A DNA stretch of 40,993 nt, taken from assembly GCA_031549145.1 (NCBI GenBank), contig JAVBQI010000014.1:1-40993 (forward strand), in the 5' to 3' direction. Positions within the stretch are counted from its first letter, which is position 1. The number at the start of each line of letters is the position of its first letter. The translations under genes were made by a program, and so were the position numbers. This DNA is from JAVBSX01 sp031549145. GTDB lineage: Bacteria; Planctomycetota; Planctomycetia; Pirellulales; Thermoguttaceae. The notes beneath the pieces were generated by a model. It did no database searches. It worked only from the letters and a program-made list of their open reading frames with translations, and was not told where the DNA came from. Of this stretch, positions 14,978-23,059 are shown piece by piece.

Positions 14978-15134
14978 GCCTAGTGCTTTGTCCAATTTTA
15001 TTTTTGGGATGAGTGATTTTCCGTCATCCCCGCGAAGGCGGGGATCCATAGGGAACGGTTTCACTATAGATTCCCGCCTTCGCGGGAATGACGACAGGAG
15101 AATCCCAGTGTTTAATGTTGACAAGACACTAGGC
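14978..15134. repeat. MITE-like element, complete copy (157 bp, TA ends)
   Basis: Terminal inverted repeats GCCTAGTGCTTTGTCCAA (14978-14995) and TTGACAAGACACTAGGC (15118-15134) match at nearly every position. Inside lie the two GC hairpins also seen at 168. Both ends show a TA dinucleotide, the target duplicated by IS630/Tc1-mariner-type transposases. No coding capacity. The shorter copy at 168-285 is in the opposite orientation. Confidence 0.75.
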
Positions 15135-15163
15135 GACCGGCTGCAAGCAAGGAGTCAACGATC

Positions 15164-16720
15164 ATGAAAAAAACCTATCCTTTCCTTCTCGTCGGAGCGA
15201 TCGCGGTCCTGCTCCTTCTGGGCACCCCGTCCATGACCGCAAAAGGGGCCGGTTTTCACGGCGGCGGCGGTTTTCATGGGGGCGGCGGTTTTCACGGCGG
15301 AGGATTCGGCGGAGGCGGCTTCCACGGAGGTGGCTTTCACGGCGGGTCGTTCGGCGGCGGTTCGGTGATGCATCGAAATTTCAGCCCTCCGGCCGAATTT
15401 CATCGACCGAGTTTTCAACCGAATATGGCCCGACCGTCAGTGCCGCGTTATCAGAATTTCGGCAACCACCCCGATTTCCGACCGGGAAGCGGGGCGGCGG
15501 CGTTTCGGAACTTTCATCCGGGCCAATTCCATCCCGATACCATTCGTCCCGGTGCTGGTGGGCGAATCATCGACTCGGGAGGAATTCGGCCTGGGATGGA
15601 CGGTCGCGGCCAGCGGCTGGGGCCCGCCCATCTCGACGGGCCGGATTGGAAGCATTGGAACAATTTCAATCCTTCGGGAATTCATGATTCGGTGTTGCAT
15701 CGGTCGGACATTCACCAAGGGACGATTGATCGGATTCGGAATGATTTCCACAATCACAATGCCGATCGACACTATCTCTCGCATCAATGGTTCGACAACC
15801 ATCCGAATGCCTGGCGACCGGGCCATCATCCGGGAGGGGGTGGAGGCCCGGGGCCACATCCGGGAGGCGGGGGGGGGCCGGGCCCGCACCCGGGAGGTGG
15901 AGGACATCCTGGGCCGCCGGGGCCTCCCGGACCTCCGGGTCCGCCTCCGCCGCCTCCGCCGCCGGCGGGTTGGTGGTGGGGTGATCCGGGCTGGGATTAC
16001 GCCTGGGGTTGGTTTGGCCCTGCGTTCTTCGGCGGTGTGGTCGGTGGTGTGGTCGATGATGCCTTGTACGATCCCTGCCCCTACAATTATGGGAGCAACG
16101 TCGTTTACGAAGGGGATACGGTTTACGTCAACGGCGTGCCGTATGTCGGAGCCGACCAATACTACCAGCAAGCGCAGGACATTGCGAACGCCGGATCGGA
16201 CGAGACCGTTGCCGGAGCCGCGCCGGTTACGACGAACGTTACGGTTGAGAACACCGAACCGGCGGCTCCAAGCGGCCTCGCGCCTTCGGCCGATCTCGCG
16301 GGGACCGGATCGACGGCCAAGCCGGAGGATCCCGCGGCCCAGCCGGAAGATGGTTGGCTCCCGATGGGAACCTTCGCGATCGTCGCCGATAACGATCAAA
16401 AGGAGAGCAACCGCATCCTCCAGATCGCGACGAACAAGCAGGGATTGGTTCGCGGCAACCTGATCGACCGGGATACGGATCAATCGGTCGAGCTGTACGG
16501 CAGCGTCGATCCGAAGACGCAACGGGTCGCGTTCAAAACGCGCGGCAACGACGAGGTCGTCGGGGAGTGCGGTCTTTGGAACCTGACGCAGGACACGGTC
16601 CCGATGCTCGTTCATGTCAATAGCGACAAGACCGAGGAGCGGACCTTGATCCGCTTGAAAAACGACGACGCGAAAGCGAAGCCCGAAGACACGTCAAAGG
16701 CCGGTAGTCCGAGCCTTTGA
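15164..16720 (+). CDS. Exported Gly/His/Pro-rich protein of a planctomycete type
   Basis: 518 residues; AAGGAG lies 9 bases before the ATG. Signal peptide 1-25 (MKKTYPFLLVGAIAVLLLLG). Residues about 29-72 are nearly perfect repeats of GFHGGGGFHGGG. A His/Asn/Arg-rich region follows, then a second block at about 220-270 with PHPGGGGGPG repeats ending in an eight-proline run. A Trp/Gly segment (WWWGDPGWDYAWGWFGPAFF) and GGVVGGVVDDALYDPCPYNYG follow. The C-terminal 120 residues (WLPMGTFAIVADNDQKES ... GLVRGNLIDRD ... VAFKTRGNDEVVGECGLWNL) look like a compact beta domain that I associate with exported planctomycete proteins. The histidines could bind metal, but this is inference. Function unknown. 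Confidence 0.8.
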   Translation: MKKTYPFLLVGAIAVLLLLGTPSMTAKGAGFHGGGGFHGGGGFHGGGFGGGGFHGGGFHGGSFGGGSVMHRNFSPPAEFHRPSFQPNMARPSVPRYQNFGNHPDFRPGSGAAAFRNFHPGQFHPDTIRPGAGGRIIDSGGIRPGMDGRGQRLGPAHLDGPDWKHWNNFNPSGIHDSVLHRSDIHQGTIDRIRNDFHNHNADRHYLSHQWFDNHPNAWRPGHHPGGGGGPGPHPGGGGGPGPHPGGGGHPGPPGPPGPPGPPPPPPPPAGWWWGDPGWDYAWGWFGPAFFGGVVGGVVDDALYDPCPYNYGSNVVYEGDTVYVNGVPYVGADQYYQQAQDIANAGSDETVAGAAPVTTNVTVENTEPAAPSGLAPSADLAGTGSTAKPEDPAAQPEDGWLPMGTFAIVADNDQKESNRILQIATNKQGLVRGNLIDRDTDQSVELYGSVDPKTQRVAFKTRGNDEVVGECGLWNLTQDTVPMLVHVNSDKTEERTLIRLKNDDAKAKPEDTSKAGSPSL

Positions 16721-16735
16721 TAAACCCTGCGGGTC

Positions 16736-16828
16736 GTGTAAAGTGTAGAGTACTGAGTGTAGAGTTTCAGATTCGAACTGTTTCTCACACTCTACACTCT
16801 ACACTCTACACTCTACACTCTACGCTAC
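16736..16828. repeat. Word-palindrome (GTGTAGAG), overlaps a stop codon
   Basis: Left arm GTGTAAAGTGTAGAGTACTG then AGTGTAGAG; right arm is six tandem CTCTACA words ending CTACGCTAC. It lies between convergent genes. The TAG stop of the minus-strand gene (16825-16827) is built from the last word of the right arm. Confidence 0.85.
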
Positions 16829-17811
16829 AATCCCAGTTTCTCGATGTAGTTTTCGGTGCCCCGCTCTTCAAGAGTCACGCTTTCGCCAGAAGGGCGGAAT
16901 TCGAATCGCTCATAGGAAATGTCCCCGTCGTTGATCGCGACCTTGAGATATTCCTGTTGGATGTAGGGATTCGACCAATCGATTCGCTCCGTCGGACCAT
17001 TGAAATAGTCGATTCGGTAAGGGAACAAATCGTCTTTGCCCAAATACAGCACGACCGCCGTCGGAAGCTGCGTTCCCTCTTTTTCCAAATCGAGATTCTT
17101 ATCGCCCAAGGCCGACAAGGTTTTTTCAAGTTTTTCTTTCTTGATTGAAGCGGTCAGTTTCCAAACATCGAATGAAGGGGTCCCGATTTTGACGCTTTCG
17201 ACGGTCCCGCTCGCGAACGAATATTGATCGGCCAACTGAACCAGCGTTCCCTCCAAACTTCCCAATGCCGGCAATTTGCATAGATCGCCCATGTCTCGCA
17301 AATGACCTGATTTTGTGATTGCTTCCAACAGTTTGTCGATCTCGACACGCTGAAGTTGCTTTTTCCCCTCGATTTGCGAATACTTCCAGACATTCTTTCC
17401 GTCGCAAACCACTTTGAGCGTGCTCGATTCCGTCCCGGCCAAGGTCGTCGAACTCGGTTGAAACTTCAAGAGGAGCAGGAAAAGGCGTTTGACGAATTCC
17501 GGATCGTAGTTTCCGCCGGATTCGTTATTCCTTTTCTCAAGATAAACACCACTTCCGATGTAGTCATTTTCGAAAAGCGATACTTTAAGCCGGACGTTGG
17601 CATCGATTGTTCGAACCAGTTCAAATTGTTCGATCGCCGAATCGAGAAGTTGATCCGCTCGCTGTTGGCCGGCATATCCAAAAGTCGAACCAACACCGGA
17701 ATGATTATCAAATTCGTTGGCAAAAGCAAAATGAATGCCGGACTTGTTAACATAAGACATACAGGCAAAACAGAGAAACAATGAGACAAAAGAAAAGACG
17801 ACGTATTTCAT
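16825..17811 (-). CDS. Exported protein, LolA-like beta fold possible
   Basis: 328 residues. Signal peptide at about 1-30 (MKYVVFSFVSLFLCFACMSY). The body has short alternating strands: ANVRLKVSLFENDYIGSGVYLEKR, STLKVVCDGKNVWKYSQIEG, KQLQRVEIDKLLEAI, AVVLYLGKDDLFPYRIDYF, ISYERFEFRPSGESV. The order (outer-membrane-type antiparallel strands, then DGKNVWKY, then a helix with IDKL) reminds me of LolA/DUF2092-type lipoprotein carriers, which in planctomycetes occur as free exported proteins. I cannot confirm it. No Shine-Dalgarno is seen. Its stop codon is supplied by a palindromic repeat. It converges on the Gly/His-rich protein gene. Confidence 0.7.
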   Translation of the reverse strand: MKYVVFSFVSLFLCFACMSYVNKSGIHFAFANEFDNHSGVGSTFGYAGQQRADQLLDSAIEQFELVRTIDANVRLKVSLFENDYIGSGVYLEKRNNESGGNYDPEFVKRLFLLLLKFQPSSTTLAGTESSTLKVVCDGKNVWKYSQIEGKKQLQRVEIDKLLEAITKSGHLRDMGDLCKLPALGSLEGTLVQLADQYSFASGTVESVKIGTPSFDVWKLTASIKKEKLEKTLSALGDKNLDLEKEGTQLPTAVVLYLGKDDLFPYRIDYFNGPTERIDWSNPYIQQEYLKVAINDGDISYERFEFRPSGESVTLEERGTENYIEKLGL

Positions 17812-17965
17812 GACGAATGATGTGAAAATATAGCGATTATTCCTTTTTTATGAAAAACTCCAGAATTTTATAAAAAATTGGTAATCCCGTCTATATCAAT
17901 TATGCCGATAGAGGGAAGGAGAGGCGAGAGTTTTATCGCCAGCTCAATTCCCATCCAATTTTAAC

Positions 17966-17999
17966 TATACTCTGTCAAGGCCGGACATTGCCGACAGAG
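17966..17999 (+). promoter_or_regulatory. Possible -10 box and leader hairpin before the envelope genes
   Basis: TATACT at 17966-17971 could be a -10 element; no convincing -35 was found. A hairpin follows: CTCTGTC (17970-17976) pairs with GACAGAG (17993-17999), with an inner GGC/GCC pair. It lies 24 bases before the lipoprotein ATG at 18024 and just upstream of its ribosome-binding site. Confidence 0.3.
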
Positions 18000-18023
18000 A
18001 GGACATGTGAGAGAGGAAAACTC

Positions 18024-18941
18024 ATGCGACGTTATGCCGGATTGTTAGTTTTAGCGTTATTGACCGCGACAATTGGGTGTGAAACCGCCTACCGGCCGGC
18101 CTTGCCAGGTCAGGGTTTGTTGGGCAACCAGAGGTTCGGGAACCGATTCCGTCCCGAACCGGGCGTCGAACCCGGGGCACTGCCGGTCTTTTTCAAGGAC
18201 TCTGCGCAGGCGGATTTGACGGGAGGTTCGCCTTTCCAGCAAACCTCTCAAATTCACTTCCTCGGTCCGGAAGGGATGCTCATCAATTACGGACACGGTA
18301 TGTCGAGCGCCTTCGATTCGGAATCGATTGCCGCCCCCGGTGTTCATAATTTTCAACAGGGACAGATTTATCGGCTGAGGCTTTCGAACATTCCGAATTG
18401 CCCGGGCCGGGAATTGTACCCGACGCTTGAAATCGCCCCGACGTTCCCGAGGACCCAGGCGTTCCTCGAACATAATATGGTGCCGATCGAGTTTACCGAC
18501 AACGATTTCGACCAGGTTTTGTCCGGAAACTTTATTACGAAAGTCGTCTATTTGCCGAACCCGGAATTCCAAGGGCTCGCGACCGCCGGAGTCGGAACAT
18601 TGGTCAATACCCAGCTTGAACCGGGAGTCGATCCGATCGACGAAGCCCAAACCCGCGGCTCGGTCCTTGCGGTGATCCGGATCGGCAACAAAGACTTGAG
18701 TTTGAGCGAGCCGGAACAACAGCAACAGCAACAGGAAGCCGACCTCCCGCCGTTCGCGAACATGCCGGGAGGGGAATATGCGGTCGCACCGCAGATGAGT
18801 ACCGCGAACCCTTACTACACCTCGAACCGGATGCCCAATCCGCCGCAACTGCCTCCGAACGGTCGAACCCGACCGCCCAAGGCCCAGTTGAATTATCAGG
18901 GACAGGTTGCCCCGCCGGAACCGCTTTTGATGAATCGGTAG
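18024..18941 (+). CDS. Lipoprotein, paralogue of the next gene
   Basis: 305 residues from the ATG at 18024 (GAGAGGA about 7 bases upstream), not the upstream in-frame codon at 17988. Signal peptide with lipobox TIGC, Cys19 the likely lipidated residue, so it should sit on a membrane facing the periplasm. The core domain (about 85-225) reads GQIYRLRLSNIP, RELYPTLEIAP, VPIEFTDNDFDQVLSGNF and ITKVVYLPNP. This matches the next protein line for line (VYRFRIENIP, EVYPSLEIVD, VIVDITQEDLELALNGKF, VTRVVYLENP), so the two share a domain. A run of seven glutamines and a Pro/Asn-rich tail end the protein. Function unknown. The gene opens a same-strand run of envelope genes to 24114. Confidence 0.82.
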   Translation: MRRYAGLLVLALLTATIGCETAYRPALPGQGLLGNQRFGNRFRPEPGVEPGALPVFFKDSAQADLTGGSPFQQTSQIHFLGPEGMLINYGHGMSSAFDSESIAAPGVHNFQQGQIYRLRLSNIPNCPGRELYPTLEIAPTFPRTQAFLEHNMVPIEFTDNDFDQVLSGNFITKVVYLPNPEFQGLATAGVGTLVNTQLEPGVDPIDEAQTRGSVLAVIRIGNKDLSLSEPEQQQQQQEADLPPFANMPGGEYAVAPQMSTANPYYTSNRMPNPPQLPPNGRTRPPKAQLNYQGQVAPPEPLLMNR

Positions 18942-18949
18942 GGACCGCA

Positions 18950-18982
18950 ACTTAGCGGCTTAGCAACTTGGCGACTTAGAAA
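18950..18982. repeat. TTAGCGGC word repeat after a stop codon
   Basis: Tandem variants of the word CTTAGCGG/CTTAGCAA/CTTGGCGA/CTTAGAAA in the 62 bases between the two paralogues. Similar words occur at about 9826-9862 (CGACTTAGCAGCTTAGAAG) and 23503-23520. Only one arm is seen here. Confidence 0.5.
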
Positions 18983-19003
18983 ACTTTTCCGAGACAACGC
19001 ACA

Positions 19004-19723
19004 ATGCGAGATATATCGGTCAAACTTCTGCTCCTGTCGTTGGCGGTTCTTTTGGGGACCGCCGCAACGACTTGTGCGCAGAATCCGGGTTTCCGCGACA
19101 GGAACGTTCCGGGAGCCACTCCCGGCAGCATCGCCCCGGCACCGCATGCGGGAACGGTTTTCCAATCGGTTCAAATCCGGGCTCCGGAGGGGACACGAAT
19201 CGCCTTTGCCCGCGGAACGGATTTCGTCGATCCGACCCCGGCCCCGAAGTCGCTCGGTCTCGGCGTCGGCTCCGTGTATCGGTTCCGGATCGAAAATATC
19301 CCGTACTATGAAGGGGCGGAGGTTTATCCGTCCCTGGAAATCGTCGACCGAACCTTTCCGCCGGAAAATCGCAAAGCCCAATTTCCGGTGATCGTCGATA
19401 TCACGCAGGAAGATTTGGAACTGGCCCTCAACGGCAAGTTCGTAACGCGGGTCGTTTATCTCGAAAATCCCTTTACCGCCTTGCCGGTTCGGGAAGCCGC
19501 CGGGATGCTCTCCCAAGACGTCGGAGCCGGAGCGGATCCGATGAGCCTTGCCCAAACGCTTGGTCGGCCAGTCGCGGTCGTTCGGATCGGTGGTCGTTTG
19601 CCGGATTTTCGAAAGCCGGACCCCGCTTATTTTTTCGGATCACCCTCCTGGGTCGGAGAAACCCCGGGAGAGTCGATCCTCCAGGTTCCAGGACAACGTA
19701 ATCGACAACAAACTTATTATTGA
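19004..19723 (+). CDS. Secreted protein, paralogue of the preceding lipoprotein
   Basis: 239 residues. Signal peptide MRDISVKLLLLSLAVLLGT, cleaved near TTCAQN; no lipobox, so it is probably soluble in the periplasm or surface-released. The core domain (about 60-195) mirrors the upstream lipoprotein: IRAPEGTRIAFARG, VYRFRIENIPYYEGAEVYPS, DITQEDLELALNGKF, VTRVVYLENP, then MSLAQTLGRPVAVVRIGGR, matching DEAQTRGSVLAVIRIGNK. A short tail follows. Probably translated in one transcript with its neighbours, spacing 62 bp. No function known to me; the conserved helix LALNGKF with following strand could bind a partner. Confidence 0.8.
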   Translation: MRDISVKLLLLSLAVLLGTAATTCAQNPGFRDRNVPGATPGSIAPAPHAGTVFQSVQIRAPEGTRIAFARGTDFVDPTPAPKSLGLGVGSVYRFRIENIPYYEGAEVYPSLEIVDRTFPPENRKAQFPVIVDITQEDLELALNGKFVTRVVYLENPFTALPVREAAGMLSQDVGAGADPMSLAQTLGRPVAVVRIGGRLPDFRKPDPAYFFGSPSWVGETPGESILQVPGQRNRQQTYY

Positions 19724-19749
19724 CCTTTGCGAAAAAAATTTCGAATCGG

Positions 19750-19836
19750 GCAGCAGCCGGAAGCGTAAGCGCCCGGTTCTCGGAGCGAAAAGGCGTGGCG
19801 AACCCGGTGCTAACGCTTCGGGCTGCTGTTTGCGAC
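19750..19836. repeat. Inverted REP pair (CAGCAGCC...GGCTGCTG)
   Basis: Left arm CAGCAGCCGGAAGCGTAAGC, right arm GCTAACGCTTCGGGCTGCTG, about 47 bases apart. It lies in the 220-bp gap between the secreted paralogue and the DUF11-type gene. The arm at 2812 is from the same set. Confidence 0.75.
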
Positions 19837-19943
19837 GTTCGATTCCTTGCTTGAAAATCGTCAAACGTGAGAGCAGAGACAACGGCATCCCTTTTCGGAT
19901 TTTCAAAAAAATGACCATGCCAAAACCAGAACGGACCAGGACC

Positions 19944-21770
19944 ATGAACCGTCAACGCCAAATCGTATCGGTTTTCCTTGCGATCAGCATGTTGACGTTT
20001 TGCGCGTGCAAGCAAACGTCATTTTCCCAAAGAGGGGAATATCCGCTGGTCTCGCCGTTGTCAAATCAATATTATCACACGGATCAGGAGGTCAGGAACC
20101 TGAACGGTTTGGCCGAACTTGATACGGGCCGGATTGATGGGACGACCAGGGAGATCACCGCTCCGCTCGGTTCGCCCAGCAATTGGATGCAACCGCTCGG
20201 GCCGACTTCGATCGTCTACAATCATGAGGCGGATAGTTCGTCTTCGCGATTGGCATCTTCGAACATGCCGCAGCAAGGGCAGTCTTCGGGAGGGCCGAAT
20301 TCAAATCCGATGCTCCGGCAGCAACAATACCCGCAGCCGCAACCCCATCCCCAGCCTAACTTGCCGCAACGGCCGCAGGTGAGTTCGACGCCGGATTATC
20401 AATATCTCGCGAATCCGAATTTCGTTCCCCCGGCCGCGGTTTCCAACAACGGCTACGCTCCGGCTCCGACGGGGAGACCGGCGACGACGCAGCAGAGAAG
20501 AAATCCGCAACCGTATTCGGGCGGCCCGGTTTACGATTCCGGTATGCCTTCGCCCGATCAGCGTATGCAGTCCCTCCAACCGGGGGCGGTCGACCCGTAT
20601 TCGCAGTTTCCGCCGGCCGAGTACGAAAACGCGTACCCGCCGCAAAACCAACCGCCGATGTACCGGGGATCCGAGCCGATAAAAAAAAAAGGATCGCTCT
20701 TTCAACGGGTCGGATATGATCGGTCTGCCGAAAACGAACCGGTTCCCGAACTCGCTGGAAACAACCGAACCGATTGGACCGAACAGCTGACCGTTGATCC
20801 GAGTCTCGCGAACCGCCCGCTGCACAACGGGATTACCAAATCGGACCGGCCTTACGACCCGCAAACGGAATATCTGGCCGACGGCGGCGACGACGGCCAG
20901 AAAGCGAGCGTCCGAACGGACAATCTGCTCAGCGGGGTCGATCCGGAAGATACGATCATTTATTATGACGATCCGCAAGGGCAAAAGGTGATTCAGCCCT
21001 CGAACCGGGTCCAAATTTACAGTCCCCGATTCGGTTCCGTCCGCAAAGTCGAAGGGCTTTCAGTCAACGAGCAGAAGGCTCTCGCGAGCGCGACCCAGGG
21101 GAATCTCCAATTGCAGTTCGGGGCGAAATCGCAATTTCCGGGCAACACCGAACAGGACACGACCACCAATTACACCCGAAACCGATTGCAACTCGAACAA
21201 ACCCTCGCTCGCGATCGGGGCGGTCAGATTTCTTCTCAAAAAGGTCTCGAACAATTCAAGGCGACGGAACTCCCCCGGGGGTTTTCCAGCTTTTTGCATC
21301 AGTCCGAAATCGGTCAATCCGATCGGTTGGCCTTGAACCAGGGAAAAATCAATGCCGACGTTTGGAGCGGAACCCAGGGGCTCCTGGTTCGGGTCAACAC
21401 CGTTTCGCTCAAGGAAATGGTCGGTGTCGACGAAACGCAGTTTGTTTTTTCGGTTGACGATCAGACGTACCATTCGCGGGAAATCCGACTGCTGAAGGTC
21501 GCTTCGACCGATCATGCCCGGCCGGGGGAAACGGTCGAGTTCGCCCTGCGGTTTGAAAATACGGGAACCGACGAACTTCGGAACGTAACGCTGATCGACA
21601 GTTTGACGACCCGACTCGAATTCCTTCCCGGTAGCGCGAAATCGTCTCTGCCCGCCGGATTCTTCGTCGAACCGAACGAAGCCGGCTCCTTCCTGTTGCG
21701 CTGGGAACTCAAGGAACCGCTTCGAGCCCGCGAGTTCGGCGTAATCACATTCGAATGCCGCGTCCGCTAG
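19944..21770 (+). CDS. Surface protein with C-terminal DUF11-type domain, probable lipoprotein
   Basis: 608 residues from the ATG at 19944; the frame is open back to 19548, but that part crosses the preceding gene and a repeat, and an ATG at 19911 is also possible. Hydrophobic N-terminus MNRQRQIVSVFLAISMLTF followed by CACKQ; a Cys at 22 could be lipidated, although the lipobox is imperfect. Residues about 90-280 are disordered-looking, rich in Pro, Gln, Asn and Ser. The last 110 residues read VASTDHARPGETVEFALRF, ENTGTDELRNVTLIDSL, RLEFLPGSAKSS and AREFGVITFECRVR. This is the DUF11/OmcB-like repeat domain, an Ig-like surface module, with the typical GxxVxFxLxxxNTG wording. Likely part of the envelope. 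Confidence 0.8.
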   Translation: MNRQRQIVSVFLAISMLTFCACKQTSFSQRGEYPLVSPLSNQYYHTDQEVRNLNGLAELDTGRIDGTTREITAPLGSPSNWMQPLGPTSIVYNHEADSSSSRLASSNMPQQGQSSGGPNSNPMLRQQQYPQPQPHPQPNLPQRPQVSSTPDYQYLANPNFVPPAAVSNNGYAPAPTGRPATTQQRRNPQPYSGGPVYDSGMPSPDQRMQSLQPGAVDPYSQFPPAEYENAYPPQNQPPMYRGSEPIKKKGSLFQRVGYDRSAENEPVPELAGNNRTDWTEQLTVDPSLANRPLHNGITKSDRPYDPQTEYLADGGDDGQKASVRTDNLLSGVDPEDTIIYYDDPQGQKVIQPSNRVQIYSPRFGSVRKVEGLSVNEQKALASATQGNLQLQFGAKSQFPGNTEQDTTTNYTRNRLQLEQTLARDRGGQISSQKGLEQFKATELPRGFSSFLHQSEIGQSDRLALNQGKINADVWSGTQGLLVRVNTVSLKEMVGVDETQFVFSVDDQTYHSREIRLLKVASTDHARPGETVEFALRFENTGTDELRNVTLIDSLTTRLEFLPGSAKSSLPAGFFVEPNEAGSFLLRWELKEPLRAREFGVITFECRVR

Positions 21771-21807
21771 ATACCTGATTTTTAATGTGAGTGTAGTATA
21801 AAAATTG

Positions 21808-22022
21808 CTTTTTGCTCTTCGATTCTTCGTCCTGAAGGGACGACATGTCTCTAACCCCCGGCGTGAGCCAGGGGGAAAAGGGCAACAAAATATCCCAAGC
21901 CCCAACGGGGCGTAACAAATTCGACAGGTGACGCCCCGTTGGGGCTAAAAAAGGAGGGCGACCCCTTGGCCCCGGTTAAAACCGGGGGTTATCGACATTA
22001 CGCCCCTCCGGGGCGAAGAGAT
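21808..22022. repeat. Nested palindromic element (CCCCAACGGGGC type)
   Basis: Parts in order: CCTGAAGGGACG, AACCCCCGGCGTGAGCCAGG, GCCCCAACGGGGCG, the near-inverse ACGCCCCGTTGGGGCT, CCCCGGTTAAAACCGGGGGT, CGCCCCTCCGGGGCG. Same layout as 13482-13700 with other words; both start just after GCTCTTCG. It fills most of the 312-bp gap before exbB. Confidence 0.75.
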
Positions 22023-22043
22023 ACATCAACTTTCATACGACAG

Positions 22044-22080
22044 TCTCTTTTTAATTTTTAATTCATAATTCTTAATTTTC
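22044..22080. repeat. AT-rich word repeat abutting the exbB start
   Basis: TTTTTAATTTTTAATTCATA then ATTCTTAATTTTC: tandem variants of TTAATT. Like the CGGAAT element before ruvX, it stops a few bases before the start codon (22083) and leaves no Shine-Dalgarno. Only one arm is present. Confidence 0.45.
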
Positions 22081-22082
22081 CA

Positions 22083-22940
22083 ATGTCCCGTCATTTTTTT
22101 CGATTTATTGAGAATCGTGTTCCGCTTTTGGGAACGGTTTTGATACTCGCCTTCCTTTTCGGGTTCGGCCCTTACTTCGCCGGTCCGAATGGGAACGCGA
22201 ACCGGACTCATGCCGCGGAGCTTTCGGAAATCGACGCCGATCAACCTCCGGCGGCCGCCGCTCCGGCCGTGCAACATCAACCGACCGCGGAGAAAGCACC
22301 GGACGGGGAAGGCCCGCCGCAAGCGCGGAACTATCTCGTTTGGATGATGGTCTCGCTCGGTTGGTTTTTCGCCCCCATTTTCCTTGTGATGTCGATCGTG
22401 ATGGTCGCACTCGTCGTTATGAACATGCTCGCGATCCGGCGCGAAGTGCTCCGGCCGAGCCTGTTGGTCGAGCAATTCGAAGGTCTGCTGAAGGAAAAAA
22501 AATACCAGGAAGCCTACGAACTCGCGAAAGAAAACGATTCGTTTCTCGGCAAGGTTCTTTCCGCCGGACTCGCGAAGATGTCGAGCGGTTACGAACAGGC
22601 CGTCCAAGCGATGCAGGATGTCGGAGAAGAGGAGACGATCCAACTCGAACAGCGCATCGGATATTTGGCGTTGCTGGGCAACATCGCCCCGATGCTCGGT
22701 CTGTTCGGCACGGTCGTCGGGATGATCGATTCGTTTCAAACGATCGCCGTGAGCGTGGGAACCCCGCCCGCCTACAAGCTGGCCGAAGGAATCGCGACCG
22801 CGCTTTTTACGACCGAGGTCGGGCTCGCAATCGCGATTCCCTCGATCGCCTTTTACGACATTTTCCGCAATTACCTGAACCGTTACGTCCTTGAAATCAG
22901 CATCCTCAGCGACAACCTGATGAGCCGATTCAAAAAATAG
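22083..22940 (+). CDS. exbB: MotA/TolQ/ExbB proton channel family protein
   Basis: 285 residues. ExbB/TolQ proteins form an inner-membrane proton-driven stator with ExbD/TolR. Here an N-terminal hydrophobic segment (about 15-33) may be a signal peptide, followed by an Ala/Pro-rich periplasmic stretch ending near PQARNYL. The channel body has three membrane segments: about 88-112 (WFFAPIFLVMSIVMVALVV), 200-222 (GYLALLGNIAPMLGLFGTV) and 238-265 (LFTTEVGLAIAIPSIAFYDIF). GNIAPMLGLFGTVVGMIDSF is the strongest family signature, followed by EGIATALFTTEVGLAIAIPS. The long extension before the first channel helix is common in planctomycetes. Two ExbD genes follow, so this is a likely three-gene unit. 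Confidence 0.9.
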   Translation: MSRHFFRFIENRVPLLGTVLILAFLFGFGPYFAGPNGNANRTHAAELSEIDADQPPAAAAPAVQHQPTAEKAPDGEGPPQARNYLVWMMVSLGWFFAPIFLVMSIVMVALVVMNMLAIRREVLRPSLLVEQFEGLLKEKKYQEAYELAKENDSFLGKVLSAGLAKMSSGYEQAVQAMQDVGEEETIQLEQRIGYLALLGNIAPMLGLFGTVVGMIDSFQTIAVSVGTPPAYKLAEGIATALFTTEVGLAIAIPSIAFYDIFRNYLNRYVLEISILSDNLMSRFKK

Positions 22941-23015
22941 AAAGGCTGTAGGCTATAGACCATAGGCTGTAGGACACGAGTTCCAACCGTACCCTACAAC
23001 CTATAAGCCTTTAAG
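22941..23015. repeat. Word-palindrome (GGCTGTAGGCTATAG) after exbB stop
   Basis: Left arm AAAGGCTGTAGGCTATAGAC then CATAGGCTGTAGGAC; right arm GTACCCTACAACCTATAAGC then CTTT. It begins at the base following the TAG stop of exbB. Confidence 0.8.
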
Positions 23016-23059
23016 ACTGACATTCACAACAGCTGGAATAGATTTTAGAACTCAAATCC

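Noticed and set aside
16736..16828. CRISPR array suspected from tandem CTCTACA words
   Set aside because: Units are 7 bases with no spacers and the other arm is complementary; it is a palindrome. No cas genes nearby.
19548..19943. Upstream extension of the DUF11-type protein
   Set aside because: It overlaps the end of the preceding gene and an inverted REP pair; the signal peptide starts at 19944.
22026..22739. Minus-strand frame of 237 codons opposite exbB
   Set aside because: His/Arg/Asp-rich shadow of a membrane protein gene whose family motifs are unmistakable.
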